DNA of 11,235 nt from Actinomycetes bacterium. GTDB taxonomy: Bacteria > Actinomycetota > Actinomycetes > Streptosporangiales > Streptosporangiaceae. Of this stretch, positions 5,961 to 11,235 are shown one piece after another. The notes below the pieces were generated by a model. That model searched no databases, was not told where the DNA came from, and saw nothing but the letters and a program-made list of their open reading frames with translations. The stretch's first letter is position 1. Each line of letters opens with the position of its first letter. The DNA lies in contig JAFACJ010001180.1 of the NCBI GenBank assembly GCA_023425615.1, positions 1 to 11,235 on the forward strand, in the 5' to 3' direction. A program made the translations under genes and the position numbers.

Positions 5961-6811
5961 GCGCCGATCACCTGGTTGTCATCGGCCCAGAAGGCGAACT
6001 TCTTCTGCACGAACCGGATGAGGAAGTGCGCGATCAGCCCCATCACCGACAGGACGACGAGCACCGCGAACATGCCCGGCATGTCGAAGTTGTAGTTGGT
6101 CTGCAGGAGGAGGTAGCCGAGGCCCTCCTTGGCGCCGATGAACTCGCCGACGACCGCGCCGAGGATGGCGAACACGATGCCGATGTCGAGGCCGGCGAAG
6201 ATGAACGGCAGCGCGGTGGGCAGCCGCACCATCCGGAACACCTGGATCCGGCTCGCGCCGAACACCGTCAGCATCTGGATGCGGTCGGGGTCGGCCGAGC
6301 GCAGGCCCTCGATCACGTTCACCAGCATCGGGAAGAACGAGATCACCGCGGCCATCACGACCTTGCTGGTGAGGCCGAAGCCGAACCAGACCACGAACAG
6401 CGGCGCCAGCGCCACCTTCGGGACGGTCTGGAAGGCCACGATGTAGGGCATCAGGGTGCGCTCGACGAGCCTGACCTGGGAGATCAAGATGCCCAGCACC
6501 ATCGCGGTGAGGACACCGAAGGCGTAGCCGAGCAGCGACTCCTTCAGCGTCACCCACAGGTGGGACCAGAACAATCCGTCGGACATCTGGGCGACCAGCG
6601 AGTCGTAGATCTTCGACGGCCGGGGCAGGACGAACTCCTCGACGCCCAGCGGCTCCAGCAGGTACTCCCAGGCCAGGAGCACCACGACGAGGACCGCGGG
6701 CACCAGCACGTACTCGGGGTGTTCCCGCAGATCGAACCGGGGCTTGCGAGGTGCCCCCGCCGGGGCCTTGGCGGCCGGGGCGCCCTTCACTTCGGGGTTG
6801 GTGGTTGTCAT
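5957..6811 (-). CDS. ABC transporter permease, SsuC/TauC type (BPD_transp_1)
   Basis: A 284-residue inner-membrane permease. A polar, Ala/Pro/Lys-rich cytoplasmic N-terminus (1-32) precedes about six hydrophobic segments, roughly at 34-51, 92-112, 128-145, 150-168, 204-226 and 247-267. The EAA loop that contacts the ATPase is at about 168-202, with the core VFGASRIQVFRMVRLPTALP. I chose the ATG at 6811 because GAGGGA lies 6 bases upstream. The ATG at 6880 would run 56 bases into the ATPase gene and has no support. It lies 13 bases after the ATPase stop and overlaps the SDR gene by 4. Family relatives import sulfonates, taurine, nitrate, pyrimidine or aromatic compounds; the substrate here is not defined. 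Confidence 0.92.
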   Translation of the reverse strand: MTTTNPEVKGAPAAKAPAGAPRKPRFDLREHPEYVLVPAVLVVVLLAWEYLLEPLGVEEFVLPRPSKIYDSLVAQMSDGLFWSHLWVTLKESLLGYAFGVLTAMVLGILISQVRLVERTLMPYIVAFQTVPKVALAPLFVVWFGFGLTSKVVMAAVISFFPMLVNVIEGLRSADPDRIQMLTVFGASRIQVFRMVRLPTALPFIFAGLDIGIVFAILGAVVGEFIGAKEGLGYLLLQTNYNFDMPGMFAVLVVLSVMGLIAHFLIRFVQKKFAFWADDNQVIGA

Positions 6812-6817
6812 GGTGGG

Positions 6818-6823
6818 TCCCTC
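6818..6823 (-). promoter_or_regulatory. Ribosome binding site for the permease
   Basis: GAGGGA lies 6 bases before the ATG at 6811, in the 13-base gap after the ATPase stop. It supports the 284-residue start over the in-frame ATG at 6880. Confidence 0.6.
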
Positions 6824-6824
6824 G

Positions 6825-7661
6825 TCAGTCGATGGCGCCGGCGCCGTTGAAGTGCTCACGGATCCGCTCCACATAGACACCCGCCGCGTCCGAGGACACG
6901 ATGCCGATGTCGCGGGGGCGGCCCAGGTCGATGGGGACGATCTCGGCGATCCGGCCGGGACGGCTGCTCAGCACGATCACCCGGTCGGACAGGAACACCG
7001 CCTCGGAGATCGAGTGGGTGACGAACACGACGGTCTGCCCGCTCTCCCGCCAGATCCGCAGCAGCTCCACGTTCATGTGCTCGCGGGTCATCGCGTCGAG
7101 GGCGCCGAACGGCTCGTCCATCAGGAGCACCGCGGGGTCGTGCACCAGGGCCCGGCAGATCCCCGCCCGCTGCTGCATACCGCCGGAGAGCTCGCTGGGG
7201 TACTTGTTCTCGAAGCCGGTCAGCCCGACCAGCTCGATCAGCTCCATGGCGCGGGCCCTGCCCGCCTTGGCGTCGAGGCCCTGCACCTCGATCGGCACCA
7301 TGATGTTCTGCAGGATGGTCCGCCAGGGCAGCAGTGTCGCGGCCTGGAAGACCATGCCCACCTCGGGGATGGGCCGCAGCACATCGGTGCCGGCGATCCT
7401 GACCGTCCCCTCGCTCTTGGGGATCAGCCCGGCCAGGATCTTCAGCAGCGTGGTCTTGCCGCAGCCGGAGGGCCCCACGACCGAGACGAACTCGCCCCGC
7501 TTGACGGTGAAGCCGATGTCCGACAGCGCGTGCGTGGGCGCCGACCGGCGCGGCCGGTAGAGCTTCTGCAGCCCGTCGACCTCGATCCAGGAACCTTCGT
7601 CCACGGAGGCGGGATCCACCGAGGGACGGCGGCGGGCGAGCGTTCTGTTGGCTCTGGGCAT
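6825..7661 (-). CDS. ABC transporter ATP-binding protein, SsuB/TauB type
   Basis: A 278-residue ATPase that powers the importer at the inner face of the membrane. Motifs are Walker A GPSGCGKTT (63-71), Q-loop Gln106 (VGMVFQ), signature LSGGMQQR (158-165), Walker B VLLMDEP (178-184) with catalytic Glu183, D-loop GALDAMT, and switch His216 (FVTHSISEAV). All are intact. The LPWRTILQNIMVP block after the Q-loop is characteristic of the nitrate/taurine/sulfonate subfamily. An N-terminal basic extension of about 24 residues precedes the domain. The ATG at 7661 has GGAGG 5 bases upstream. It lies between the binding-protein gene (35-base gap) and the permease gene (13-base gap). Confidence 0.94.
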   Translation of the reverse strand: MPRANRTLARRRPSVDPASVDEGSWIEVDGLQKLYRPRRSAPTHALSDIGFTVKRGEFVSVVGPSGCGKTTLLKILAGLIPKSEGTVRIAGTDVLRPIPEVGMVFQAATLLPWRTILQNIMVPIEVQGLDAKAGRARAMELIELVGLTGFENKYPSELSGGMQQRAGICRALVHDPAVLLMDEPFGALDAMTREHMNVELLRIWRESGQTVVFVTHSISEAVFLSDRVIVLSSRPGRIAEIVPIDLGRPRDIGIVSSDAAGVYVERIREHFNGAGAID

Positions 7662-7690
7662 GGGGTCCTCCCTTCCTTACTGCGGCCGGT

Positions 7691-7708
7691 TCCGCGTCAG
7701 CCCGCGGA
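7691..7708. other. Small hairpin with the binding-protein stop codon in its loop
   Basis: TCCGCG (7691-7696) pairs with CGCGGA (7703-7708). The 6-base loop holds the stop codon of the substrate-binding protein gene. A 6-bp GC-rich stem without a U-run is not a terminator by sequence. Hairpins at this place often stabilise the upstream binding-protein message in ABC operons, but this one is weak and could be chance. Confidence 0.35.
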
Positions 7709-8803
7709 GTGGGCTTCGGCCTTGCTGACCACGGTTGCGGCGTCGAACTTGTTGGCCTCGGTCAGCAGACCCGAGTCCCAGGTGTCGGCGATGCTCACGT
7801 CCGAGGTGATCTGCCCGGCGCCCTTGGTGTAGGCGCTGGTCTTGTTCCACTCCTCGTCGCTGATGGCGCCCCAGTCCTTGAAGGTCTTGGGCTCACCGGT
7901 CAGCGGGGTCGCCGAGTCGATCCACGCCTTCATGGTCTTGGTGTCCGCCTCGATCTGGGCGCCCGCGTCCTTGCCCGCCAGGATCGAGGGGAAGACCTTG
8001 TAGCCGATGCTCATCGCGGCCTTGGGGTTGACCGCGGAGAAGAGCATGCCCTTGTAGGAGGCCCGCAGATAGCGGCCGATCTTGTCCTTGTCCTTGGCCA
8101 GGGAGTCCTCGCGGACCGCGAAGGTGATCGACCGGATGCCCTGGAACATGTCCGGGTTCTCCAGGTAGTCGAAGGTCGTGCCGGCGTTGGCGATGACCTG
8201 GTACGCCTGGCCGTACAGGGCGAGGGCGTCGACCTTGCCGTCGTTGATCGACGCGGCGGCCTGCGCGCCGACGCCGACCGGCAGCAGCTCGACGTCCTTG
8301 GCCGGGTCGAGCCCCGCCTGGGCGACGAAGGCGCGGGCGTAGGGAGCCGAACCGGAGGCGAGGCTGATCACGCCGATCTTCTTGCCCTTGAGGTCGGCTG
8401 CCGACTTGACGGCGCTGCCCTTGGGGACGGCGATCTTCCACGGCCAGTTCTGCACCAGGCCGCCGACCGCCTTGATCTTCAGGCCCTTCTCGCGGGCGGC
8501 CAGGATCGAGCCGGCGTCCGCGGCGGTGATGTCGGCGCTGCCGGAGGCCACCGCCTGGAGGGCCGCGACCGAGCCGTCGGCGTTGATGGTGCTGACCTCG
8601 AGGTTCTCCTCGTCGAGGAAACCCTGGTCCTTGGCGACCGCGTAGGTGGCCACCTCTTCCTTGGGGCCGATGACCGCGGAGGCCACGGCGAAAGTGATCT
8701 TGTCCTTGCCGCCGGACTCCTCCGAGTCCGAGCCGCACGCCGTCAGGGACAGAAGGGTGGTGAAGGCGAGGGCGGTGGCGCCCGCGCGCAGGGGGAACTT
8801 CAT
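7697..8803 (-). CDS. ABC transporter substrate-binding lipoprotein, SsuA/TauA/NMT1-like
   Basis: A 368-residue extracytoplasmic binding protein. Residues 1-22 are a lipoprotein signal (MKFPLRAGAT, hydrophobic core, LTAC lipobox) with Cys23 as the lipidated residue, then a Ser/Glu/Gly linker. The mature part has the two-lobe pattern of the NMT1/SsuA family: AVAKDQGFLDEENLEV, then ALQAVASGSADITAADAGSILAA, then the hinge region DLKGKKIGVISLASGSAPYAR and INDGKVDALALYGQAYQVI. The ATG at 8803 has GAGG about 8 bases upstream. It is first of the three importer genes, 57 bases after the SnoaL-like gene. Relatives bind sulfonates, thiamine precursors, riboflavin, nitrate or aromatic acids. Ligand residues cannot be assigned by eye. 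Confidence 0.93.
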   Translation of the reverse strand: MKFPLRAGATALAFTTLLSLTACGSDSEESGGKDKITFAVASAVIGPKEEVATYAVAKDQGFLDEENLEVSTINADGSVAALQAVASGSADITAADAGSILAAREKGLKIKAVGGLVQNWPWKIAVPKGSAVKSAADLKGKKIGVISLASGSAPYARAFVAQAGLDPAKDVELLPVGVGAQAAASINDGKVDALALYGQAYQVIANAGTTFDYLENPDMFQGIRSITFAVREDSLAKDKDKIGRYLRASYKGMLFSAVNPKAAMSIGYKVFPSILAGKDAGAQIEADTKTMKAWIDSATPLTGEPKTFKDWGAISDEEWNKTSAYTKGAGQITSDVSIADTWDSGLLTEANKFDAATVVSKAEAHSAG

Positions 8804-8860
8804 GAAGCGACCTCGTTCGAGCCTGAGGAGGAAATGGTGGGGGGGTGGGAGGTCCCGGAA

Positions 8861-9259
8861 TCAGGAGGACGGGATGCGGATGATCCCGGCCTCGGGAAGG
8901 TCGTTGAAGACGTTCTGCTCGACGATCAGGCCGTCGCGCAGGACGAAGATGTCGGCGTAGCGGATACCGGAGAAGGGCTCGCCTTCCAGGTCCTCGCCGT
9001 AGAGGGTGCCCAGTGAGGTGACGGTGACGGTCTCGCCGGAGCCGTCACCCGCCGCCTCGAAGTAGCGTTCGCGGCGCTTGCGGACCCACCGGTAGTGGCC
9101 GGATGCCGAACCGGCCATCTCCTGGAGCGAGGTGTAGACCCTGCCGCCGGGGAAGACGAGACGCGCGCCGGGCGCCAGCAGGCGCCCCGCCTCATCGAGC
9201 GCGCGGTCCTCGCACAGCTGGAGGTAGTGGTCGACGAGCGCGGCGGGTGACCGTTCCAT
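8861..9259 (-). CDS. SnoaL/NTF2-like small protein
   Basis: A 132-residue cone-shaped NTF2-like protein. The N-terminal helices (ALVDHYLQLCEDRALDEAGRL) and LLAPGARLVFPGGRVYTSLQEM are the usual start of SnoaL-like proteins. The C-terminal strands GIRYADIFVLRDGLIVEQNVFND match the fold's closing sheet (F-x-DGxI-x-E). Members of this fold include ketosteroid isomerases, polyketide cyclases and many of unknown function. The ATG at 9259 shares one base with the preceding stop (TGATG) and has AGGTGG upstream. A start at 9301 would add 14 residues inside the preceding gene and lacks support. The overlap with the methyltransferase pair suggests the products act together. Its reaction, if any, is unknown. 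Confidence 0.82.
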   Translation of the reverse strand: MERSPAALVDHYLQLCEDRALDEAGRLLAPGARLVFPGGRVYTSLQEMAGSASGHYRWVRKRRERYFEAAGDGSGETVTVTSLGTLYGEDLEGEPFSGIRYADIFVLRDGLIVEQNVFNDLPEAGIIRIPSS

Positions 9260-9579
9260 CAGCCCACCTGTGCGGGCTTGCGCCGCAGGGCGGCCTCCCA
9301 CTGGTCGCGCAGCGGGTGCTCGGCGGGGCCGTCCTCGGTGATGATCCGCAGCATCCTGCCGATCAGCGCGTCACGCCGCGCCTCCAGCACCTCGCGCTCC
9401 TCGGCGGTGGGCCGGAGCGCGTCCAGCTCGCCCTTCTCCAGCACGCCCTTGCGGACCAGCAGCGCCTCCAGGGCGTGGACCCGCTGGGTGGCGACGTGGA
9501 GGTCGGTGCCCAGTTGCAGGATCAGGTCGAACAGCTTGCCGTCGACGCGGTCCTTGAAGTAGTCGAACTCGCTGGTCAT
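9259..9579 (-). CDS. Unrecognised 106-residue helical protein between methyltransferase and SnoaL-like genes
   Basis: I do not recognise this protein. It is charged, predicted mostly helical, and has no signal peptide or membrane segment. It opens MTSEFDYFKDRVDGKLFDLI, then has VHALEALLVRKGVLEKGELDAL (34-55) and a Glu/Arg-rich stretch EEREVLEARRDALIGRML (60-77) that may form a coiled coil. The 34-55 stretch recalls the N-terminal helices of nitrile hydratase alpha subunits, but this is from memory and no metal-site motif is present. The ATG at 9579 has GGAGG 4 bases upstream and shares a base with the methyltransferase stop. An ATG directly before it (9582) gives an ATGA overlap. It also overlaps the next gene by one base, so it is very probably translated and perhaps a subunit partner. 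Confidence 0.75.
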   Translation of the reverse strand: MTSEFDYFKDRVDGKLFDLILQLGTDLHVATQRVHALEALLVRKGVLEKGELDALRPTAEEREVLEARRDALIGRMLRIITEDGPAEHPLRDQWEAALRRKPAQVG

Positions 9580-10652
9580 CATGCCTCCGGCTTCTTGGCG
9601 GAAAGAACGGCCCAGGGGAAGTGCCACTCGCGGCGCTCGCCCCAGCCCTGCGGGCTGACGCCGTCGGCGCGCTCGTCGAAGGGGGTCCAGGACTCCCCGA
9701 CGAGTCCCGCCTCCCGGCACGCGGCCAGCAGGTCGGTGCCGAACAGGTCGTGGAAGAACGGCTCGTTGTTGCGCTCGGCGTGCTCGTAGATCGTCACGTC
9801 GCGGAACGGGTCGCCGGTCGGCTGGAACTCCAGGAAGGACATGGTCCCGCCGGGCTTCAGCACGCGCGCCGCCTCCCGGATGGTCTCCTTGATGGCCTCC
9901 GACGGCATCTCGTGCAGCGTCATGGTGCCGGTGACGACGTCGCAGGAGTCGGCCTCCAGGCCGGTCGCGCGGGCGTCTGCCTGCCGGTAGTCGACCTTCA
10001 CGCCCTCGGCCTCGGCCTCGGCGTGCGCCAGGCGCAGGCCGGGCGCGGCCAGGTCGATCCCGATGACCTCGGCGTTCGGGTAGCGCAGCGCCAGCGGGCG
10101 GGTGCTCTTGCCGAAGCCGCAGCCGAAGTCCACCACGCGGGTGGCGCCCTCGTCGGCGGGCAGCGCGGTCTCGGTGAACAGCCTGTGGAACTTGTAGCCG
10201 TCGTTGTCGCGCAGCATGACGATGCGCGCGCCGAACTCGTACACGTACGCCGACAGGTCGTCGGAGAAGAAGCTGCCCGGCTGGACGTGGATGTCGTAGT
10301 CGGTGTACCAGGTCGGCAGTTCCAGCGAGGGGTCGAGCGTGAGCGTGCCGAGCGCCGCGCCGTCCTCCTCGTACTGCCCCAGCAGGCTCTCGCGGCGGCT
10401 GATGACCGCGTCGGCGGCCAGCTTCCACAGCATCTTCTGCTGCACCCGCTCCATGTGGCTGAACCAGGGGTACAGCTCCAGGCCGTGCAGCCGCTCGGCC
10501 GCCTCGTCCATGGACTGCGAGGGGGCGCCCTCCCCGTGGTACTCCTCGACCATCGTCGGGTAGACGGTGTCGGCCCAGCGCTTGCGCAGGGCGAGGATGA
10601 AGTCGACGGCGGACTGCTCGTCGAGGTTCAACCGGTCCTCAATGTCGATCAT
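9579..10652 (-). CDS. Class I SAM-dependent methyltransferase with long N-terminal domain
   Basis: A 357-residue protein. The methyltransferase core begins near residue 170: motif I VVDFGCGFG (173-181), the acidic end of the second strand GIDLA (198-202), the adenine-side DYRQADARATGLEADSCDVV, then TGTMTLHEMP and the post-motif AARVLKPGGTMSFLEF. The first 170 residues are larger than in a bare Rossmann methyltransferase. They contain a His/Trp/Tyr-rich stretch, WYTDYDIHVQPGSFF (115-129), followed by SDDLSAYVYEFGAR (130-143), which looks conserved-style and may form a substrate cap. The ATG at 10652 has GGGAGA 3-4 bases upstream. It follows the flavin oxidoreductase by 31 bases and overlaps the 106-residue gene. 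The likely target is a small molecule; O-, N- or C-methylation cannot be told. Confidence 0.88.
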   Translation of the reverse strand: MIDIEDRLNLDEQSAVDFILALRKRWADTVYPTMVEEYHGEGAPSQSMDEAAERLHGLELYPWFSHMERVQQKMLWKLAADAVISRRESLLGQYEEDGAALGTLTLDPSLELPTWYTDYDIHVQPGSFFSDDLSAYVYEFGARIVMLRDNDGYKFHRLFTETALPADEGATRVVDFGCGFGKSTRPLALRYPNAEVIGIDLAAPGLRLAHAEAEAEGVKVDYRQADARATGLEADSCDVVTGTMTLHEMPSEAIKETIREAARVLKPGGTMSFLEFQPTGDPFRDVTIYEHAERNNEPFFHDLFGTDLLAACREAGLVGESWTPFDERADGVSPQGWGERREWHFPWAVLSAKKPEA

Positions 10653-10682
10653 GACTCTCCCAGATAAGAGATACGGGTGGGT

Positions 10683-10697
10683 CTCAGCCCGTCTGAG
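10683..10697. other. Small hairpin at the flavin oxidoreductase stop codon
   Basis: CTCAG (10683-10687) pairs with CTGAG (10693-10697) around a 5-base loop. The stop codon (10686-10684) lies in one arm. The stem is only 5 bp with no U-run, so on its own it is weak. Confidence 0.25.
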
Positions 10698-11235
10698 CGA
10701 GCGCCGCGGCGCCGCTGACGGGATCGGTGAGGAACACCCCTGTCAGCCGTCCCTCATAGACGGCTTCCAGGGCGGTCCGTGGAGCGTTGGCGTCTCCGGC
10801 CACATGCACCTTGGGTGCATCGGGCCGTCCGTCGAGCGCCCGGTAGAGGTCGTCCACCGCGATCGGCCGCCCCGCGTCGATGACCGCCGTGACACCGGCC
10901 AACTCCTCGACGTCCCCGTTCAGGGTGTCGCGGAGGAGGACGCGGTCGCCTTCGGCGCTCTGCACGTCGCGGAGCGGATGTGCCTTCACTCCGAGTTCGC
11001 CAAGCCGGTGGGTGAGGGCCAGCCTGGAGTAGGTGGTGATCCGCGCCGCCAGCGAGGCGGTCGGCGAGATCAGATGGATGGCGGCGCCCTGCTGCGCCAG
11101 GTGCTCGGCGACCGAGGCGGCCGGCCAGCCGCCCTCGTCGTCGCGGATGACGACGGTGCCGAGCAGCGGGGTGAGCCGGGCGGCGCCGGGCCCGTCGAGG
11201 GCGGCGACCGCCTCCCAGAGGTCGTAGACCGGCGG
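10684..11235 (-). CDS. C-terminal part of an NADH:flavin oxidoreductase (old yellow enzyme/trimethylamine dehydrogenase type)
   Basis: The last 183 residues are present and the frame is open to the window edge, so the gene starts beyond 11235. The piece looks like the C-terminal dinucleotide-binding region of TMADH/2,4-dienoyl-CoA reductase-like enzymes. It has LLGTVVIRDDEGGWPAAS, then VAEHLAQQGAAIHLISP, where a degenerate version replaces the usual glycine-rich loop. The end is PKVHVAGDANAPRTALEAVYEGRLTG, the FAD/NAD-proximal 'GD..APR....A..EG' close. Such enzymes reduce activated double bonds or demethylate amines in FMN/FeS-dependent reactions, but those N-terminal domains are out of view. 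It is the most upstream visible gene of the operon, 31 bases before the methyltransferase. A different FAD/NAD-dependent oxidoreductase with a similar tail is possible. Confidence 0.75.
   Translation of the reverse strand, partial: PPVYDLWEAVAALDGPGAARLTPLLGTVVIRDDEGGWPAASVAEHLAQQGAAIHLISPTASLAARITTYSRLALTHRLGELGVKAHPLRDVQSAEGDRVLLRDTLNGDVEELAGVTAVIDAGRPIAVDDLYRALDGRPDAPKVHVAGDANAPRTALEAVYEGRLTGVFLTDPVSGAAALAQTG

Noticed and set aside
3849..6095. A 748-codon open frame on the plus strand
   Set aside because: It is antisense to the M20 and SDR genes, both of which have clear family motifs. Its product is low-complexity (Arg/Gly/Ala/Asp/Val-rich) with no recognisable domain, as expected for shadow frames in GC-rich DNA.
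6836..6847. 12-base palindrome GGCGCCGGCGCC near the ATPase end
   Set aside because: It simply encodes Gly-Ala-Gly-Ala in the ATPase and is a tandem GGCGCC, unremarkable in GC-rich coding DNA.
6744..9016. Long plus-strand open frames opposite the ABC ATPase and binding protein
   Set aside because: They are mirror frames of genes with complete Walker, signature and lipobox motifs. They show no family similarity of their own.
9580..10428. Upstream extension of the 106-residue protein to 10428
   Set aside because: The extension lies out of frame inside the methyltransferase and is Arg/Gly/Pro-rich noise. The GGAGG next to 9579 fixes the start.
10684..10989. A separate 101-residue gene starting at a GTG at 10989
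   Set aside because: The same frame stays open with sensible flavoprotein sequence to the window edge, so this is an internal codon of a longer gene.
1..11235. tRNA, rRNA, CRISPR arrays, transposases or phage genes
   Set aside because: I looked for these on both strands and saw none. Every stretch is explained by the minus-strand genes or gaps of 85 bases or less.

Overview
The window is one GC-rich block in which every supportable gene lies on the minus strand, so transcription runs from high to low coordinates. High GC, strong GGAGG-type ribosome binding sites, a GTG start, repeated ATGA/GTGA/TGATG stop-start overlaps and an IclR regulator point to a high-GC actinomycete. The genus is not determinable from this sequence alone. 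Thirteen genes fill the window; the first and last are cut by its edges. The largest gap is 85 bases, so there is no gene-free stretch over 300 bases.

In order of transcription: the C-terminal part of an old-yellow-enzyme/trimethylamine-dehydrogenase type flavin oxidoreductase (11235-10684). Next is a tightly overlapping trio: a SAM methyltransferase with a long unusual N-terminal part (10652-9579), an unrecognised 106-residue helical protein (9579-9259) and a SnoaL/NTF2-like protein (9259-8861). Then comes a complete SsuA/TauA/NMT1-type ABC importer: lipoprotein binding protein (8803-7697), ATPase (7661-6825) and permease (6811-5957). The enzymes follow: an SDR oxidoreductase (5960-5208), an M20-fold protein (5171-3801) and a fused alpha/beta-hydrolase plus Ohr/OsmC protein (3804-2545). 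After an 85-base gap come an IclR regulator (2459-1650), a family III (CaiB/BaiF) CoA-transferase (1603-401) and the N-terminal part of a metal-dependent cyclase/hydrolase (404-1).

The parts fit an uptake-and-catabolism locus for an unidentified small organic molecule, under probable IclR control. The importer brings it in, redox enzymes and hydrolases modify it, and the CoA-transferase activates a carboxylic acid product. The substrate cannot be read from the sequence.

The most unusual part is the translationally coupled pair at 5171-2545. The M20-fold protein lacks most of the usual second-half metal ligands and the Glu base. Its partner fuses a full Ohr domain (both redox cysteines present) to an alpha/beta-hydrolase domain in which His replaces the nucleophile and Asp replaces the catalytic His. 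Several gene ends in this operon also carry small hairpins spanning or touching the stop codon; the one between the SDR and M20 genes is a perfect 11-bp stem.
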